Shown: positions 1 through 9,540, numbered from the stretch's first letter. The stretch: DNA of 17,113 nucleotides from CAJBLF01 sp964560855 (GCA_964560855.1 CAZLLU010000016.1:1-17113); one strand, 5' to 3'. Notes: a model not told the origin generated them from the sequence alone. A program made the numbers and translations.

Positions 1-7
1 TATTCTC

Positions 8-181
8 ATGGCAAAGAAAAAATGAGGAAGAATTATTGTGGCTATGCAATGCAAGGAATGTGGAAAAACCAATTATCACACGAGCATCAACAAGACGAAT
101 ACTCAGAAAATCGAGTTGAAAAAGTATTGCAAGCAAGACAAGAAAAAGACCTCTCACGTATCGAGAGAAAAATTGAAATAA
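8..181 (+). CDS. rpmG: 50S ribosomal protein L33
   Basis: A 57-residue small basic protein of the bL33 family, a component of the large ribosomal subunit near the exit site. The N-terminus reads MAKKKGGRIIVAMQCKECG when the TGA at codon 6 is taken as glycine. The CKEC zinc-knuckle half (residues 15-18) and the following NYHTSINK stretch are typical. In zinc-type L33 a second CxxC follows the ELKKYC motif; here it reads CKQD, so one of the four usual ligands is missing or replaced by Asp. Length is normal for the family. The ATG at 8 is chosen because the MAKK start is characteristic; starting at the ATG after the TGA would remove the conserved first strand. It sits 43 bases upstream of rpsP on the same strand. 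Confidence 0.9.
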
Positions 182-224
182 TCTCATTATTTCGTTTTTT
201 TTAATTTTTTATTACCTCTATCAC

Positions 225-524
225 ATGTTAGTCATCAGACTTTCCAGACATGGAAGAAAAAATTTAGCTGTTTATAGAGTCGTTCTTTCTGAACATACTA
301 AGCCAGTAAAATTCGGATACAAGGAAGTACTCTGATCATATGATCCTGTAAAGCACACATTGAAAGTTGATACCGATGCTATCGTTGCACGAATCAAAAA
401 ATGAGCTAAGCCATCCGAGAGATTGGCAAAGATCCTTTTGAAGGAGACCAAGAACGAGCTTTTCAATAAATTCATCGAACATAAGGAGAGAAAAGGTGTA
501 ACGAAGAAAGAAGAGAAGAAATAA
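225..524 (+). CDS. rpsP: 30S ribosomal protein S16
   Basis: A 99-residue bS16 protein of the small ribosomal subunit. It begins MLVIRLSRHGRKNLAVYRVV, the family signature, followed by VLGSYDP, which matches the usual GYYDP motif with its Gly supplied by an in-frame TGA (333-335, codon 37). A second TGA (402-404, codon 60) supplies the Gly of the GAxPS motif. Codon 56 is CGA (390-392) and aligns with the conserved Trp of the family's YWLSxGAQP motif, so it is probably Trp and not Arg. The true Arg positions of the N-terminus all use AGA, apart from the AGA in YRV as well. The C-terminus is lysine-rich. It follows rpmG on the same strand and stops at TAA. Confidence 0.95.
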
Positions 525-554
525 TAGTTCTTTTATCTCGTTTTTCTCGTTAAT

Positions 555-998
555 ATGAATGCTGTTTATGCTAACGCTGATTTTCAGAACGTCATCCTGA
601 CCATCTTGGCTCTGGTAGTTATTTTGGTCTTGGTCGGCTGCATCTATACGTTTATCCGCGCCATCGTACTCTTCATCTTCTCCCATAACAAAGAAGAGAA
701 TAAGAAGAAGGGATGGAATAGCATCAGATTCATGATTATAGGAGTTATCCTTACGATACTTCTCCTATTTATGGTGCCTGTCGTACTAAGATGGATGAAT
801 GTCCCTCAATACGATGTTTATACGCCTACGAATATCTTCAGCAGAGCAGGGGAATTGGTGGGTGGTCTATTCAATCTCGGCAATGTTATCAAACAAAGCC
901 AGGAGCAGAGTGAATATCGTTGACAGCCGTACCAAAATATAGATTCTTCATCAGATTTCACTCAACCTATTATCGATAATGATGCATATAATCTCTAG
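555..998 (+). CDS. Small two-helix membrane protein, pilin-like architecture
   Basis: A 147-residue protein with one in-frame TGA (921-923) and a TAG stop. Two hydrophobic helices (about residues 13-42 and 60-79) flank a short charged loop with the sequence NKEENKKKGWNSI, followed by a polar 65-residue tail. The helix, Lys/Asp-rich loop, helix layout resembles the T4SS-pilin-like proteins encoded at 13389 and 13915, but the sequence similarity is only general. Its Arg codons are CGC, CGT and AGA; it has no CGA or CGG. The ATG at 555 follows a T-rich leader without a clear Shine-Dalgarno site. It lies 30 bases after rpsP and 73 before the next membrane gene, so it may be co-transcribed. Function unknown. 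Confidence 0.75.
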
Positions 999-1071
999 GT
1001 CAAATCTATTTGAAAACCAGAGATAAATCATTACACCTTCAGTATCCAGCTTTTACCTTTTCTTCTTTGAG

Positions 1072-1719
1072 ATGCACAAAAAATTCAATCTCGCTGAAAA
1101 GATTTCAAAGTTTACCAAGAAATTTTGAAGGTTCACCAAACATCAAAAGGTGTTTGTACTTTATCTTTGGGCTCTTGCGTTCTTCTTGGTGGTTTTACCA
1201 TTGATAAAGATATCTCCGGTAAATGACGCTTCTCACTCTGTTCGATTATTCAATGGACATTTCTTCAAGAGTCTCTTGATTATCCTCGTGAGTATGGTCG
1301 TTTTGCTTAGTCGGAATATTAGCTTCAAATTCAAAAATTTCGTCATAGGATATTTCTGATTCAAGGAGAATGATTCGTTGTTCAACTTTGGATTTCTTCG
1401 GATCATCGCGACTGCTTTCCTTGGAATAGGTGATGCTATCGGTGTTGTAGGGACCAGTACTCAGACTATCAAGCTAACGTCATCATATTATTTCATCCAA
1501 TTATTTCTTCTCTTAGGACTCGTGCTCACTTTGGTATCAGTCTTGAAACATGCGAAGGAAAATGCTGGTAAAACGAAGATCGTTAACGTAGTAGATGAGG
1601 ATGCAATGAAAGAAATTCAGAATAAAAAATCATTCAAAGGACTCTTTGATGAAGAAGATAGTGAAGAAGATGAACAAAAAGATCGTCATATTCCTCGTCA
1701 AGAACATTTCTTCGAATAA
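1072..1719 (+). CDS. Four-helix membrane protein of unknown function
   Basis: A 215-residue protein joined across two TGA codons, at codon 19 and at 1357-1359 (codon 96). A basic N-terminus (about 25 residues) is followed by hydrophobic segments near residues 27-46, 64-80, 106-126 and 138-159, and then a highly charged cytoplasmic-type tail with a DEEDSEEDEQKD acidic run. CGA/CGG codons at 58, 81 and 110 lie in or next to the membrane segments (for example FGFL-CGG-IIATAFL), where Trp is easier to accommodate than Arg. The ATG at 1072 is the first reasonable start; the preceding bases hold no clear ribosome binding site. I do not recognise the family. Confidence 0.75.
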
Positions 1720-1743
1720 TTTTATTTTGTTTGTTTGTCCATC

Positions 1744-1920
1744 ATGGTCAAGGTAAATGAAAAATGCATCGGCTGCGGCGTATGTGCTAGCGTAGCCAAA
1801 GAAATATTCAAGGTTGAAGGGATCCCTGCTACAGTGATTAAACAACCTGAGACTCCAGAAGAAAAAGCTGCTACAGAACAAGCTAAAGATAGCTGTCCTA
1901 TGTGAGCTATTGAATTGTAA
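1744..1920 (+). CDS. Single-cluster [4Fe-4S] ferredoxin
   Basis: A 58-residue electron carrier of the small monocluster ferredoxin type. Cysteines at 8, 11 and 14 (CIGCGVC) and the C-terminal CPMGAIEL motif, in which the Gly is a recoded TGA (1903-1905), give the four ligands for one [4Fe-4S] cluster. The usual second cluster is absent, as in Thermotoga-type ferredoxins. The middle of the protein is rich in Glu and Lys, and the overall charge is acidic. It begins MVKVNEKCIGCG, a common start for this family. It ends 15 bases before the stop of the convergent surface-protein gene, leaving almost no room for a separate terminator. Partner enzymes are not encoded in the window. Confidence 0.93.
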
Positions 1921-1935
1921 TATTATTATTGTATA

Positions 1936-4779
1936 TTAGAAATCAACAATCCATGGAAGTGAAAATCTGTACTGGATTGTTTTTTTCTTATTTCGCAAAA
2001 TTGCTCTCACTTGGTCATTATTGTTGAGATCACTTGCAAAGTCAGAATATTGGCATGGACATTGGTTGCATTGTGTCGGTTGAACGACGAGAGTATCATC
2101 GAAACTGATGTTGTTACATGTTAGTTCCGGAGCTACTTCAGGACATCCATCGGTGTCGTCTATATTATTCCATGTCTCTTGTATAGTTACGCAGAGATCC
2201 TGTGCATCAGGTATGCCGTCACTGTCTGTGTCTATTGTTTCATTCCCGTTCTTCAATACCGGTGTCTCTTCTTGGGCATCTCCTATGCCGTCTTGATTGA
2301 GATCGAGTTGATCGGGATTATTATTGAATGGTGCGTTGTCGAGCGAACATACTCCTTGGTAGTGTTTGCCTAAAGTATCTTGACTGAGATTGGCGTTTGT
2401 CGCTGCAGGGTTGCTTTCATATGAACAGTTTTTGTTCTCAAAATTAATTATTCAGAGCAGGTTCATTACGCCGTCATTGTCCATGTCTGTATCGCAGATA
2501 TCGGGTATGGTATCTCCGTCCAAATCACATTTATATACGTCCTTGAGATTTCCTTGTATCTTGGCATCTAAACACACATCTACTCCCTTGATTACCATCG
2601 TGGATTGATTCTTGAGGTAGATGCATTGATCGACATAGAGGCTATTTTGCGGTTTCACGGGACCGCTTTTTTGATAGGTATGCATAAGTACGCCAGGCAT
2701 CTTTTCCGTTCATGGTTTCTGTTGTGTAGTTCCATCAGCGAATTCCGCTATTTGTGTGATTGGCGTCTTCATCAATTTTCCTACGATGCGTGTAGAGAAA
2801 TCTATTTTTTCTCCTATGTTTGCTATGAGTTTGGATGGTATCATAAGTAATGCGTATGAAGCGAGTGTCGCTTTGTCTGTAATGTATATCGTTAATATGT
2901 TCGTCATCTTTGTTCCATCCTTGAGGTTGATTGTCTGTCTTATGACCTTTTTTCCTGGTTCTTTATATGCATATTCAGTCGTCATGGTGGTGTTGTTTAT
3001 AGCCGTCCCATCACCGAAATTCCGGTCCACGGATATGACATCATTTTGATTGAGATTATATGTCTTGGTATCAAACAAAATCTTTTGGTTGATCTCACTA
3101 GTAGTTACGTTACTCCTGAGTATGGCTCATCTGCCTTCGCCTATGCCTATCGTGAAATAACTCACTCATGCTAGTTTCCCGTTTGTATATCCTTTCACCA
3201 TCACGGGATGTTCTCCTGGGTCAGAGAATGTTTTTTTGATTGTCTCTGTCGCTTGCTTTTTGACTGTCGTATTCTCTTGTTCGAAAGATCGTTCTATCTC
3301 ATCAAATCTTCCTGCTACGGTTGTGGAAAGTGTGCTTTCTATGTTTTTTTTCCCTCCTATAATGCTGGCTCTAGTCTGTAATGCCTGTGTTTCTTCTTCT
3401 TGTCCTCCTATGACGACGATAACTTGAGCGTTTGCCTCATTAGCAGATCACTGAGCAATCGCTTGGACATTGTACATGCCTGGCTCTGTGAATGTATGAG
3501 TGAGCGACATTCCTTCTCCTTGCGTACCGTCTCCGAAATCCCGGAGCACGTTTTGTACGTTACCTGCTGTCATCGCGCTGAATGTTGTCGTAACCGGAGC
3601 GCTTCATTCGATTTTGTCAATGACGATATATATTCCTGCATGATTACTGGCTTTTTCGCATGCATCTCCTATACTGTTTTGGTCTGTATCTGCTTGTCCG
3701 GTATTTATCGTAAAGAGACAATTATCTGTTTCTTTCGTTCGTTTGGCTACATCTATCTGGCCGTTATCATCCACAATACCTATGGGATTTTTTGCTCCGT
3801 CTCCGTCGATATCGTCATCGCAGACATCTCCTATACTGTCTTTGTCGGTGTCTTTCTGCTGAGGATTGTATGCGTTGGGACAGTTGTCTTTGGCATTTGT
3901 TCGGCCGTCGCAATCATAATCATTATTAAATGCACAATCCACTTTACCATTGAGTTTAAAAAGTGTCTCCAAAACGGTTTTACCGTCAATGTTTTTGTCA
4001 GTATTGCTCCGTATTTTCTGATCTATGTCTATGATGCTTTGATTGTATAACAAATTGAGCTCAGCAATCGGCCGGTATCATTGTCTTATTTTACCTATTT
4101 CTTTCATATTGCATTCATCGATATTGAACATGCAGTATTTTAGGTAGAGGGCTACTTCATCTTTGTCTTGCAATGCGCAGGCATTTTCGCAGCTTACGCT
4201 TCTTTCTGCTATGGCCTTTCTGTTGTCTGTTGTGAAGTTCTTTGCTTCATAGCTGTCCGCTTTAAGTCCTGTTACTCGTTTGTTTACGTCTTTCCAATTG
4301 AGGTACAGGTCTTTGGAGATATATTTTGCTAGGATATTGATTACAACCTGAATAAATTCTGCTGTCGTTGTATCTTTGGTACCGCAGAATTGTCCGCCGC
4401 AGACCGGGCTTGTCGCTTTGGGATATCCTCTCATATAAACATTATCTCCGACGTAAGCGACGCAGTAATAGTACGAAGCATTGTTGTATATGCCGCCCAA
4501 GAAGCTGATATCGTTGAAATCTTTTCATGAACTAAATACTGACCGAAAATCTTGGACGTATTTGTTGATTATATCCTGTTCGGGATTGATGCAGTCCTTG
4601 CATTCCACCATATTGAGTAATCTTGCAAGTTCGTATCTCGATATGCTGTTGTTTTTCTCTATAGTTTGTACATCCAATCACATGGTTTGCAGCTGATTGG
4701 AAAAATCCTCGTAGGTAGCGGATACCGACGTTCCAAACAATAAAATCGATGAGAGTATCAGTCAGAAATATCTTTTCAT
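1936..4779 (-). CDS. Large exported surface protein: SLH-like region, thrombospondin type 3 repeats, PKD domains
   Basis: A single 947-residue frame containing ten TGA glycine codons; read with the standard code it falls into at least five fragments. Residues 1-22 form a signal peptide. Residues about 23-200 are Cys-bearing and resemble S-layer homology segments (SRYELARLLN, MRGYPKAT, TTTAEFIQVVINIL). A first calcium-binding thrombospondin type 3 cluster lies near residues 280-380, with DNCP, DTDKDSIGDVCDDDIDGDG and similar Asp-rich motifs. PKD-like domains follow around 413 (DFGDGT), 586 (NFGDGT) and about 680 (EFADGT). A second type 3 cluster (DLDGDTIPD, DTDSDGIPDAQDLC) occupies about 750-880. 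CGG codons occupy the Trp position before the first two FGDG motifs. No LPxTG signal or C-terminal membrane helix is visible. A calcium-stabilised adhesin or S-layer-associated protein is the likely role; the SLH assignment is the weakest part. Confidence 0.88.
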
Positions 4780-4820
4780 ATATTTGTTTTTATTTAAAAG
4801 TGCATTTCTGATATATATAT

Positions 4821-4848
4821 AGTATATCCAAAAAGTTTTTTTTTGCAA
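4821..4848 (-). promoter_or_regulatory. Promoter of the large surface-protein gene
   Basis: On the minus strand TTGCAA (4843-4848) and TATACT (4821-4826) are separated by 16 bases, about 42 bases upstream of the ATG at 4779. The spacer contains A and T tracts. It faces away from the promoter at 4902-4931 in the same divergent gap. Confidence 0.5.
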
Positions 4849-4901
4849 TTAATTCAATCGGCATCGATGAATATGTACATTTTTTTTGTTTTAAATATAT
4901 G

Positions 4902-4931
4902 TTGACTTTCTTATTATAAAAGTTATATTAT
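4902..4931 (+). promoter_or_regulatory. Promoter for the small gene at 4957
   Basis: TTGACT (4902-4907) is followed after 16-18 bases by an overlapping TATATT/TATTAT -10 element (4924-4931), 25 bases upstream of the start codon. It forms a divergent pair with the surface-protein promoter. Confidence 0.5.
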
Positions 4932-4956
4932 CGTCTCACAAAAAAAACCGTAATAA

Positions 4957-5184
4957 ATGGAAAAAAAACCAGTAATTTTTGGATCATCACGCATTTGTGT
5001 GCCCATGGACAATGTCCTCTCTGAGGACTATCAGGCAAAAAAAGCCAAGCGGAATTCTGATAAAGAATTCAAACAATTAATCAGGATGCACTATAATCCT
5101 AAGACAAAAAGACTTACTGTCTCTTGTATTTACAAGAGGAAGGCGGTGTTAGATCGCTTTTTGGGTAATAGTAATTATCCATAA
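4957..5184 (+). CDS. Small basic protein, unknown
   Basis: A 75-residue basic protein with no TGA codon, ending at TAA. It has a compact fold-like composition (MHYNPKTKRLTVSCIYKRKAVLDRFLG) with two Cys residues, no membrane segment and no recognised domain. One CGG codon (in AKKAK-CGG-NSDKEF) would be Trp under the inferred code. It has its own promoter upstream and a strong intrinsic terminator directly downstream, so it appears to be a monocistronic unit. That isolation, together with sensible codon use, supports a real gene. I cannot assign a function. Confidence 0.65.
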   Translation: MEKKPVIFGSSRICVPMDNVLSEDYQAKKAKRNSDKEFKQLIRMHYNPKTKRLTVSCIYKRKAVLDRFLGNSNYP

Positions 5185-5191
5185 AAGAACG

Positions 5192-5221
5192 AATGTCGGA
5201 GAATTCTCCGACATTTTTTTT
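5192..5221 (+). terminator. Intrinsic terminator after the small gene
   Basis: A perfect palindrome, AATGTCGGAGAA followed by its own complement (5192-5215), runs into a T-tract to 5221. It separates the small gene from the UvrB-like gene, which lies in the same reading frame beyond an in-frame TAA. Confidence 0.9.
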
Positions 5222-5289
5222 GTTGTCAAACTATCCTTGATAACTGCTTTCAAAACAATACATTTTCCTTACTTTATCACAAGGATATC

Positions 5290-6063
5290 ATGTTCGCAAA
5301 ATACAACAATCTCAAGGATTTTATGCAAGGCAAGGACTTCTCAGGCAAGAAGCCAGCTTTTCTTGAACATTTACTGAAAAAACTTGATGAACATATCGCT
5401 AAGCAAGGGAAAGTATTACTCCTTACGTTGACTAAGAAATCTTCTGAGGAGGTAACGAATTTTTTGGTCTCCAAATGATATAAAGCTTTCTATCTGCATA
5501 GTGAAATTGCTACGATGGATCGTCGGGAAATTATTAATAAATTGAGGACGGGCGCTATCGATATCATTGTTTGAGTCAATCTTCTGAGAGAGGGTATTGA
5601 TCTCCCTGAAGTTACGTTGCTTGCTATCTTGGATGCAGACAAGGAATGATTTCTTCGTTCGACAACTTCTTTGATTCAGATCATCGGACGTGCGTCAAGA
5701 AATCCTGATAGTGAAGTTGTTCTTTATTCAGACAATTTTACCGAATCTATGATCAAGGCGTTGCGAGAGACGTATCGTAGACGCAATATCCAAAAATCAT
5801 TCAATAAACAACATCATATAACTCCTGAAAAAGCAGAGTCTAATGTTAAATGATTACATGTCGTAAAAACCGATGAAGTGCTTCCGCAATGATTCGATAA
5901 GCTTACGAGAGGTAAGACAAAAAGGCTCAAAAGGATGACTAAGGCAGAAAAAGAAATTATCTTGAAAGATTTGAAAAAGCAGCTGGATGAAGCCATAGCT
6001 GCTTGGAAATTCGAGGAAGCTGCAGTGATCAGAGATCAGATCAAGGAAATAAGCGGGGAATAA
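5290..6063 (+). CDS. UvrB C-terminal half: helicase domain 2 plus UVR motif
   Basis: A 257-residue protein matching only the C-terminal part of excinuclease subunit UvrB. Residues 41-50 (KVLLLTLTKK), 94-107 (VGVNLLREGIDLPE, helicase motif V), 112-124 (AILDADKEGFLRS) and 129-138 (QIIGRASRN, motif VI) are near-identical to UvrB, and residues about 222-257 form the UvrA/UvrC-interacting UVR motif. The glycines of VGVNLL and DKEG are TGA codons, which helped fix the code. Complete UvrB has about 660 residues: the Walker A half, the damage-binding domain and the beta-hairpin are absent. Upstream the frame is closed by TAA at 5182 and contains a terminator, so no N-terminal half is nearby. AAGGA at 5281 precedes the ATG. 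It cannot hydrolyse ATP alone; it may be an accessory paralogue or a remnant. Confidence 0.88.
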
Positions 6064-6066
6064 TTA

Positions 6067-6903
6067 TTATTCTGTAGTAAGTGTGACATTCGGATACGGT
6101 CTCTTGATACCGTATTTCTTGAATGTCTTCATGATACTTATCCTCAGTAACCTAGTGATCAATACAGCAGACTTTATCTGTGGATTGGCAAAGAAGAATG
6201 TCTTGAATTTAATACCTCAGCTGTTGAAACCGGTGATGAAGGTCGTCGTATATTCCTTTTGGATAACATGCTTATTTTTGTTGATGGTTTCGTTGAGTAA
6301 CCTCTGGATCTGATCTATATTTACATGACGAGGCACGATAAGCTCTATTTCTCCTCTTATGATCGGCTCTGTCTTGTATGTCTTGATTGGCGTTTCAGCT
6401 AAAATGCTATTCGGTATGATCACTGCTCTATGATCGAATGATCTGATGATGGAATATCTGATGTTTATCTCTTCTATCGTTCCTTTCATCCTGAGATCTC
6501 AGAGGAATTCTACATAATCGCCTATCTTGAATTTCTTCGTAGTGATGAACATTATGCCTGCTACCATATTCTCTATCGTTGTTTCCATTGCAAATCCTAT
6601 GCTCAATGATATACCTCACATGATGATTGCTGTATCGAAACCTATCACTTGAAATACCGCCAATATATTGAAGATCATCAGAAAGATAAAAATAATATCT
6701 CATGAAAGCTTTGAAATCTTTTTGGTATATATGTCATTTTGCAATGAATTTCTTTCTATCTTTTCCCTGATTTTTTTAATGATAGCTTTGCTTATCAGAT
6801 AGATTGCGAAAAATACTCCTGTACCAAGAGCTATGTTCATCAATATGCTTTGTCGGTTCTTGATGAATGATTGTATTATATCTGGCACAATCGCCTGCCG
6901 CAT
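6067..6903 (-). CDS. MscS-family mechanosensitive ion channel (downstream copy)
   Basis: A 278-residue MscS-type channel, an osmotic release valve of the inner membrane. Three TGA codons are read as Gly. A first helix lies at about residues 18-42, a second at about 68-88, and the pore helix at about 96-122 (SIGFAMETTIENMVAGIMFI), followed by KFKIGDYVEF, GTIEEINIRYSIIR and VIIPNS, which are the beta-domain signatures of the family. The C-terminus ends in the usual G-I-x-x-P-Y-P sequence (GIKRPYPN). The pore helix carries Glu at 107 and 111, where E. coli MscS has small or neutral residues. Only 24 bases separate it from the upstream MscS gene, so the two form an operon. Its stop is 3 bases from that of the convergent UvrB-like gene. 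Confidence 0.92.
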
Positions 6904-6927
6904 ATCGTCTTGATAGGAGATAAAATA

Positions 6928-7884
6928 TTATGCCGGTGTTGCTGGCTGTATCGGTTTCTGCTGTTCTTCCTTGATCCTTTCTTGTATGTGTTCTTGGATT
7001 TTTTTCTGAGCGTCCTTGCTCTCAAAATTGATTGTCTTTGTGTCATATGGAGCCTCTATGCCTTTTTCCAACCGTGCTTCATAGATCTTCTTGGAGACTT
7101 GTGCTATGGCAACTTCGTACAATAATCCATATCCGCTATTTGGATCAAATTCGAAATATCATTTGTATTCTATATATGAATCCCATCGTTCATTTATGAA
7201 TACTTTTGTGTTCTCTTTATTTTTCACAAAATCCATGCTATTTATTGCATCTTTCATAATCTCGATTGCTTGTGTAGGATCACTTTCATAATCTGCCCGT
7301 TGGAGTACTCCAAGCTTGACGACAGGTTCAGCACTATAGGTTTTTATCGGTACGGAGATTAATGTCATGTTTGGTAGCACTACTTGTCTGAGATCTATAG
7401 TCCTGATAATCGTATATCTTATCGTTATTTCTTCTATCCTTCAAAAATAGGCCTGGTCTGCCTGTACTTCCACTAGATCTCAGAGTTTGATCTCTTTGGT
7501 ATACAGGATCATGATCCCCGCAATGATATTTCCTAGTATTTGCTTGAATGCAAGTCATACTCCGAACGATATTCCTCATAGGATGAGTCCGACGTTAAAT
7601 CCTACCATTTCGAATCCTACAAAGAAGGAAAATATGACAAGTATATAAAAGGTTATATCGCCGATCAGTTTTCCGATTTTATCGATATGTTTATTTGTCG
7701 GATCAGCATTTTTGACGATGTTCCTTCTGACCATTCCTGAGATGAATTTGGATATCATCAACAAAAGGATGATTACGGCGATCGCTCCTATGATTTTCAG
7801 TCCATAGGAAACTATTGTACTATTCATGAAGTTTTGGAGTGCTGTAGGTTCTGGTGTTTGTTGGATATTCATGTTGATGTGCAT
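6928..7884 (-). CDS. MscS-family mechanosensitive ion channel (upstream copy)
   Basis: A 318-residue MscS-type channel with TGA read as Gly at five sites, including the pore-helix and GDLVEV glycines. Helices lie at about residues 24-50 and 74-95, with a pore helix at 98-128 (GGISFGVGLAFKQILGNIIAGIMILY) that follows the classical Gly/Ala pattern. EITIRYTIIR and VVLPN are the conserved beta-domain motifs. A soluble C-terminal extension (about 287-318) is Lys/Glu/Gln-rich and looks coiled or disordered. CGG at residue 271 falls where related channels carry an aromatic residue, fitting Trp. The start at 7884 is the first ATG after a well-formed promoter; the ATG at 7872 is also possible. The pair may form homo-oligomers with different gating or may be mixed. 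Confidence 0.92.
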
Positions 7885-7905
7885 GAAAGTAAAAAATACA
7901 GATAA

Positions 7906-7934
7906 ATTATATTCCAGAACGCTAGTTTTTCCAA
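7906..7934 (-). promoter_or_regulatory. Promoter of the MscS pair
   Basis: TTGGAA (7929-7934), a 17-base spacer and TATAAT (7906-7911) on the minus strand, about 21 bases before the ATG. The same combination precedes the thioredoxin gene. Confidence 0.75.
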
Positions 7935-7982
7935 AACAACCCCCAAAAGTGTTTCAAAATACTATCCTAATGTATAAAAAAA

Positions 7983-7991
7983 TGATATAAT
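7983..7991 (+). promoter_or_regulatory. Extended -10 promoter for the gene at 8038
   Basis: TGATATAAT is a consensus extended -10 element. No good -35 box is visible at 16-18 bases upstream, as expected for this class. The start codon is 46 bases downstream. Confidence 0.55.
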
Positions 7992-8037
7992 ATGGGTTAT
8001 TTGATTGCAAAGACCCTTAAATTTCTTACCATAAGCT

Positions 8038-9540
8038 ATGCATAGATTTTTTATTTGTTTATGTATATTCATGAATTTCAAAAAAGGCGGAGCTGCCCCT
8101 TCTATCAAGAACCCTTTGTTTCCTGGCTACGAAGACGCATATATGTCCCAACAACCACCTAAGAGATCAATATCTTTACTGACGCTCTTCATCGTTATTA
8201 TCCTGACGTTCGCTGCGGCGTTTTTACTTTTCAAAAATTTCGATACCATCACTAATCGATTTTCATCTTCTGAGGAATCTACCGGTTTCCAGATCGGACA
8301 AGAAGTTACTCTCTCCGGTATGCTCCAGAATGATGGTGATCTCATCATCTATACTCATACGTTGACTATGGCTGATACCGTTGTCGTAGGGCTCAAGAGC
8401 AGATCAATGGATTTAAGCATATATACTGGTATGATCGATATCCAAGGAATTATAGAAAAAGAATATAATGAGATGTTTATCGTGGAAGTGAACTTCGTTT
8501 CGTGAGCTTTGGCTGCGACATGATCCACTTGAGCTATGTTGTGATCAGGAAGCGGTATCTATATTTCTCAGGCATGAATCTATCTGCCAGCTGAATTCGG
8601 ACAATCGTATACATTGCTTAATAACGGTGAGAACGGTGAATTGCGTGTCCAAAATATCGCTACCAATCAGATTATCTCTATCGCATATTTCGCTTGCAAA
8701 AAAAGCGATCCAAACAAAAATTGTGCTCAGCTTCAACAGAATATCTCAGCGAGTGCTGAAACATATCAATCCACTTCCTATGGAACAAAACTTTACAAAC
8801 TTGAAGGAGTGACTTCTCGGTTTTTCTCCAACGACAATAATTATGGCTATTTCATCAATGATGTTTCTGAGCAAGAAGTGATCGCTGTAGCGAACGCTTT
8901 TATTCTGCCTAATGATACCTATGTCCAAAATACCTTGTTATCTAAGATTCAAACTCTTTGTACTGATGGTGTTACTTCACTTATGCAAGTCACTAAATCC
9001 ACACTTGGTATGGATCTCAATGGTCTTGTACTCAATCTTGAATGACCTACCACTGATGGTTCTGCTACGTGTAAAGTATTTATCGATCCTTCACAAGCTG
9101 CTGGCTGAACGAAAATCAGTTATATTTCCAATACACCTACAGCATCTACTACTACGACAACAAGTACGGTCTCCAATTTGGATACTTCTGTAAAACAATT
9201 CCCTATCAATCTTGAAAAGGCATTGACGTTCACTTCAAATAGAGGATATTCTATTGTTTTCCCATCTAGTAATATTACCTACGAATCATTGAATGTAGAT
9301 GAGAGCTTGGATCTTCCTGACGTACGTTGTTCTATGCAGATGGATGTTATCAAATATTCCGATAAGGCAATGCTCCATAATATGCCTGCGGTCAGTATCT
9401 ATACGTGCAATATCAAAGGTACGTTGAATAATCTCGGTAATAGTATCATTCAAAAAGAATCCGCTAACGGAACAAAATTTCTTATCAGAATCAATGACGC
9501 CGCTTGGATGGATTTTGCGAACAATATTTCTATTCAATAA
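8038..9540 (+). CDS. Membrane-anchored exported protein, unknown
   Basis: A 500-residue protein joined across seven TGA codons, five of them within 8503-8577 in a Gly/Ser/Ala-rich stretch. One hydrophobic helix (about residues 46-66) after a short basic segment suggests an uncleaved N-terminal anchor with about 430 residues outside the cell. The exported part has beta-rich composition, seven or so Cys residues and a Thr-rich linker (about 367-378) separating a final domain of about 120 residues. No family is recognised. The start could be 8038, 8071 or 8143; the last would begin MSQQPPKRS just before the anchor. It has its own extended -10 promoter and ends before a terminator shared with the convergent thioredoxin gene. 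Neighbouring channel and surface genes suggest an envelope role, but this is inference. Confidence 0.82.

Noticed and set aside
3400..4050. A long open frame on the plus strand opposite the surface-protein gene
   Set aside because: It is antisense to thrombospondin repeats; its Cys/Ile/Val-rich product reflects Asp/Gly codons on the other strand.
4957..6063. A single gene fusing the small protein to the UvrB half, as both lie in the same frame
   Set aside because: A TAA at 5182-5184 and a strong terminator separate them.
6428..6703. Arg/Tyr-rich minus-strand frame overlapping the MscS gene
   Set aside because: It is an out-of-frame shadow of the channel's pore region, which has clear family motifs in the other frame.
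1936..9540. Apparent clusters of frameshifted or nonsense-mutated pseudogenes
   Set aside because: All breaks are TGA in one constant frame and disappear when TGA is glycine; conserved Gly positions are restored.
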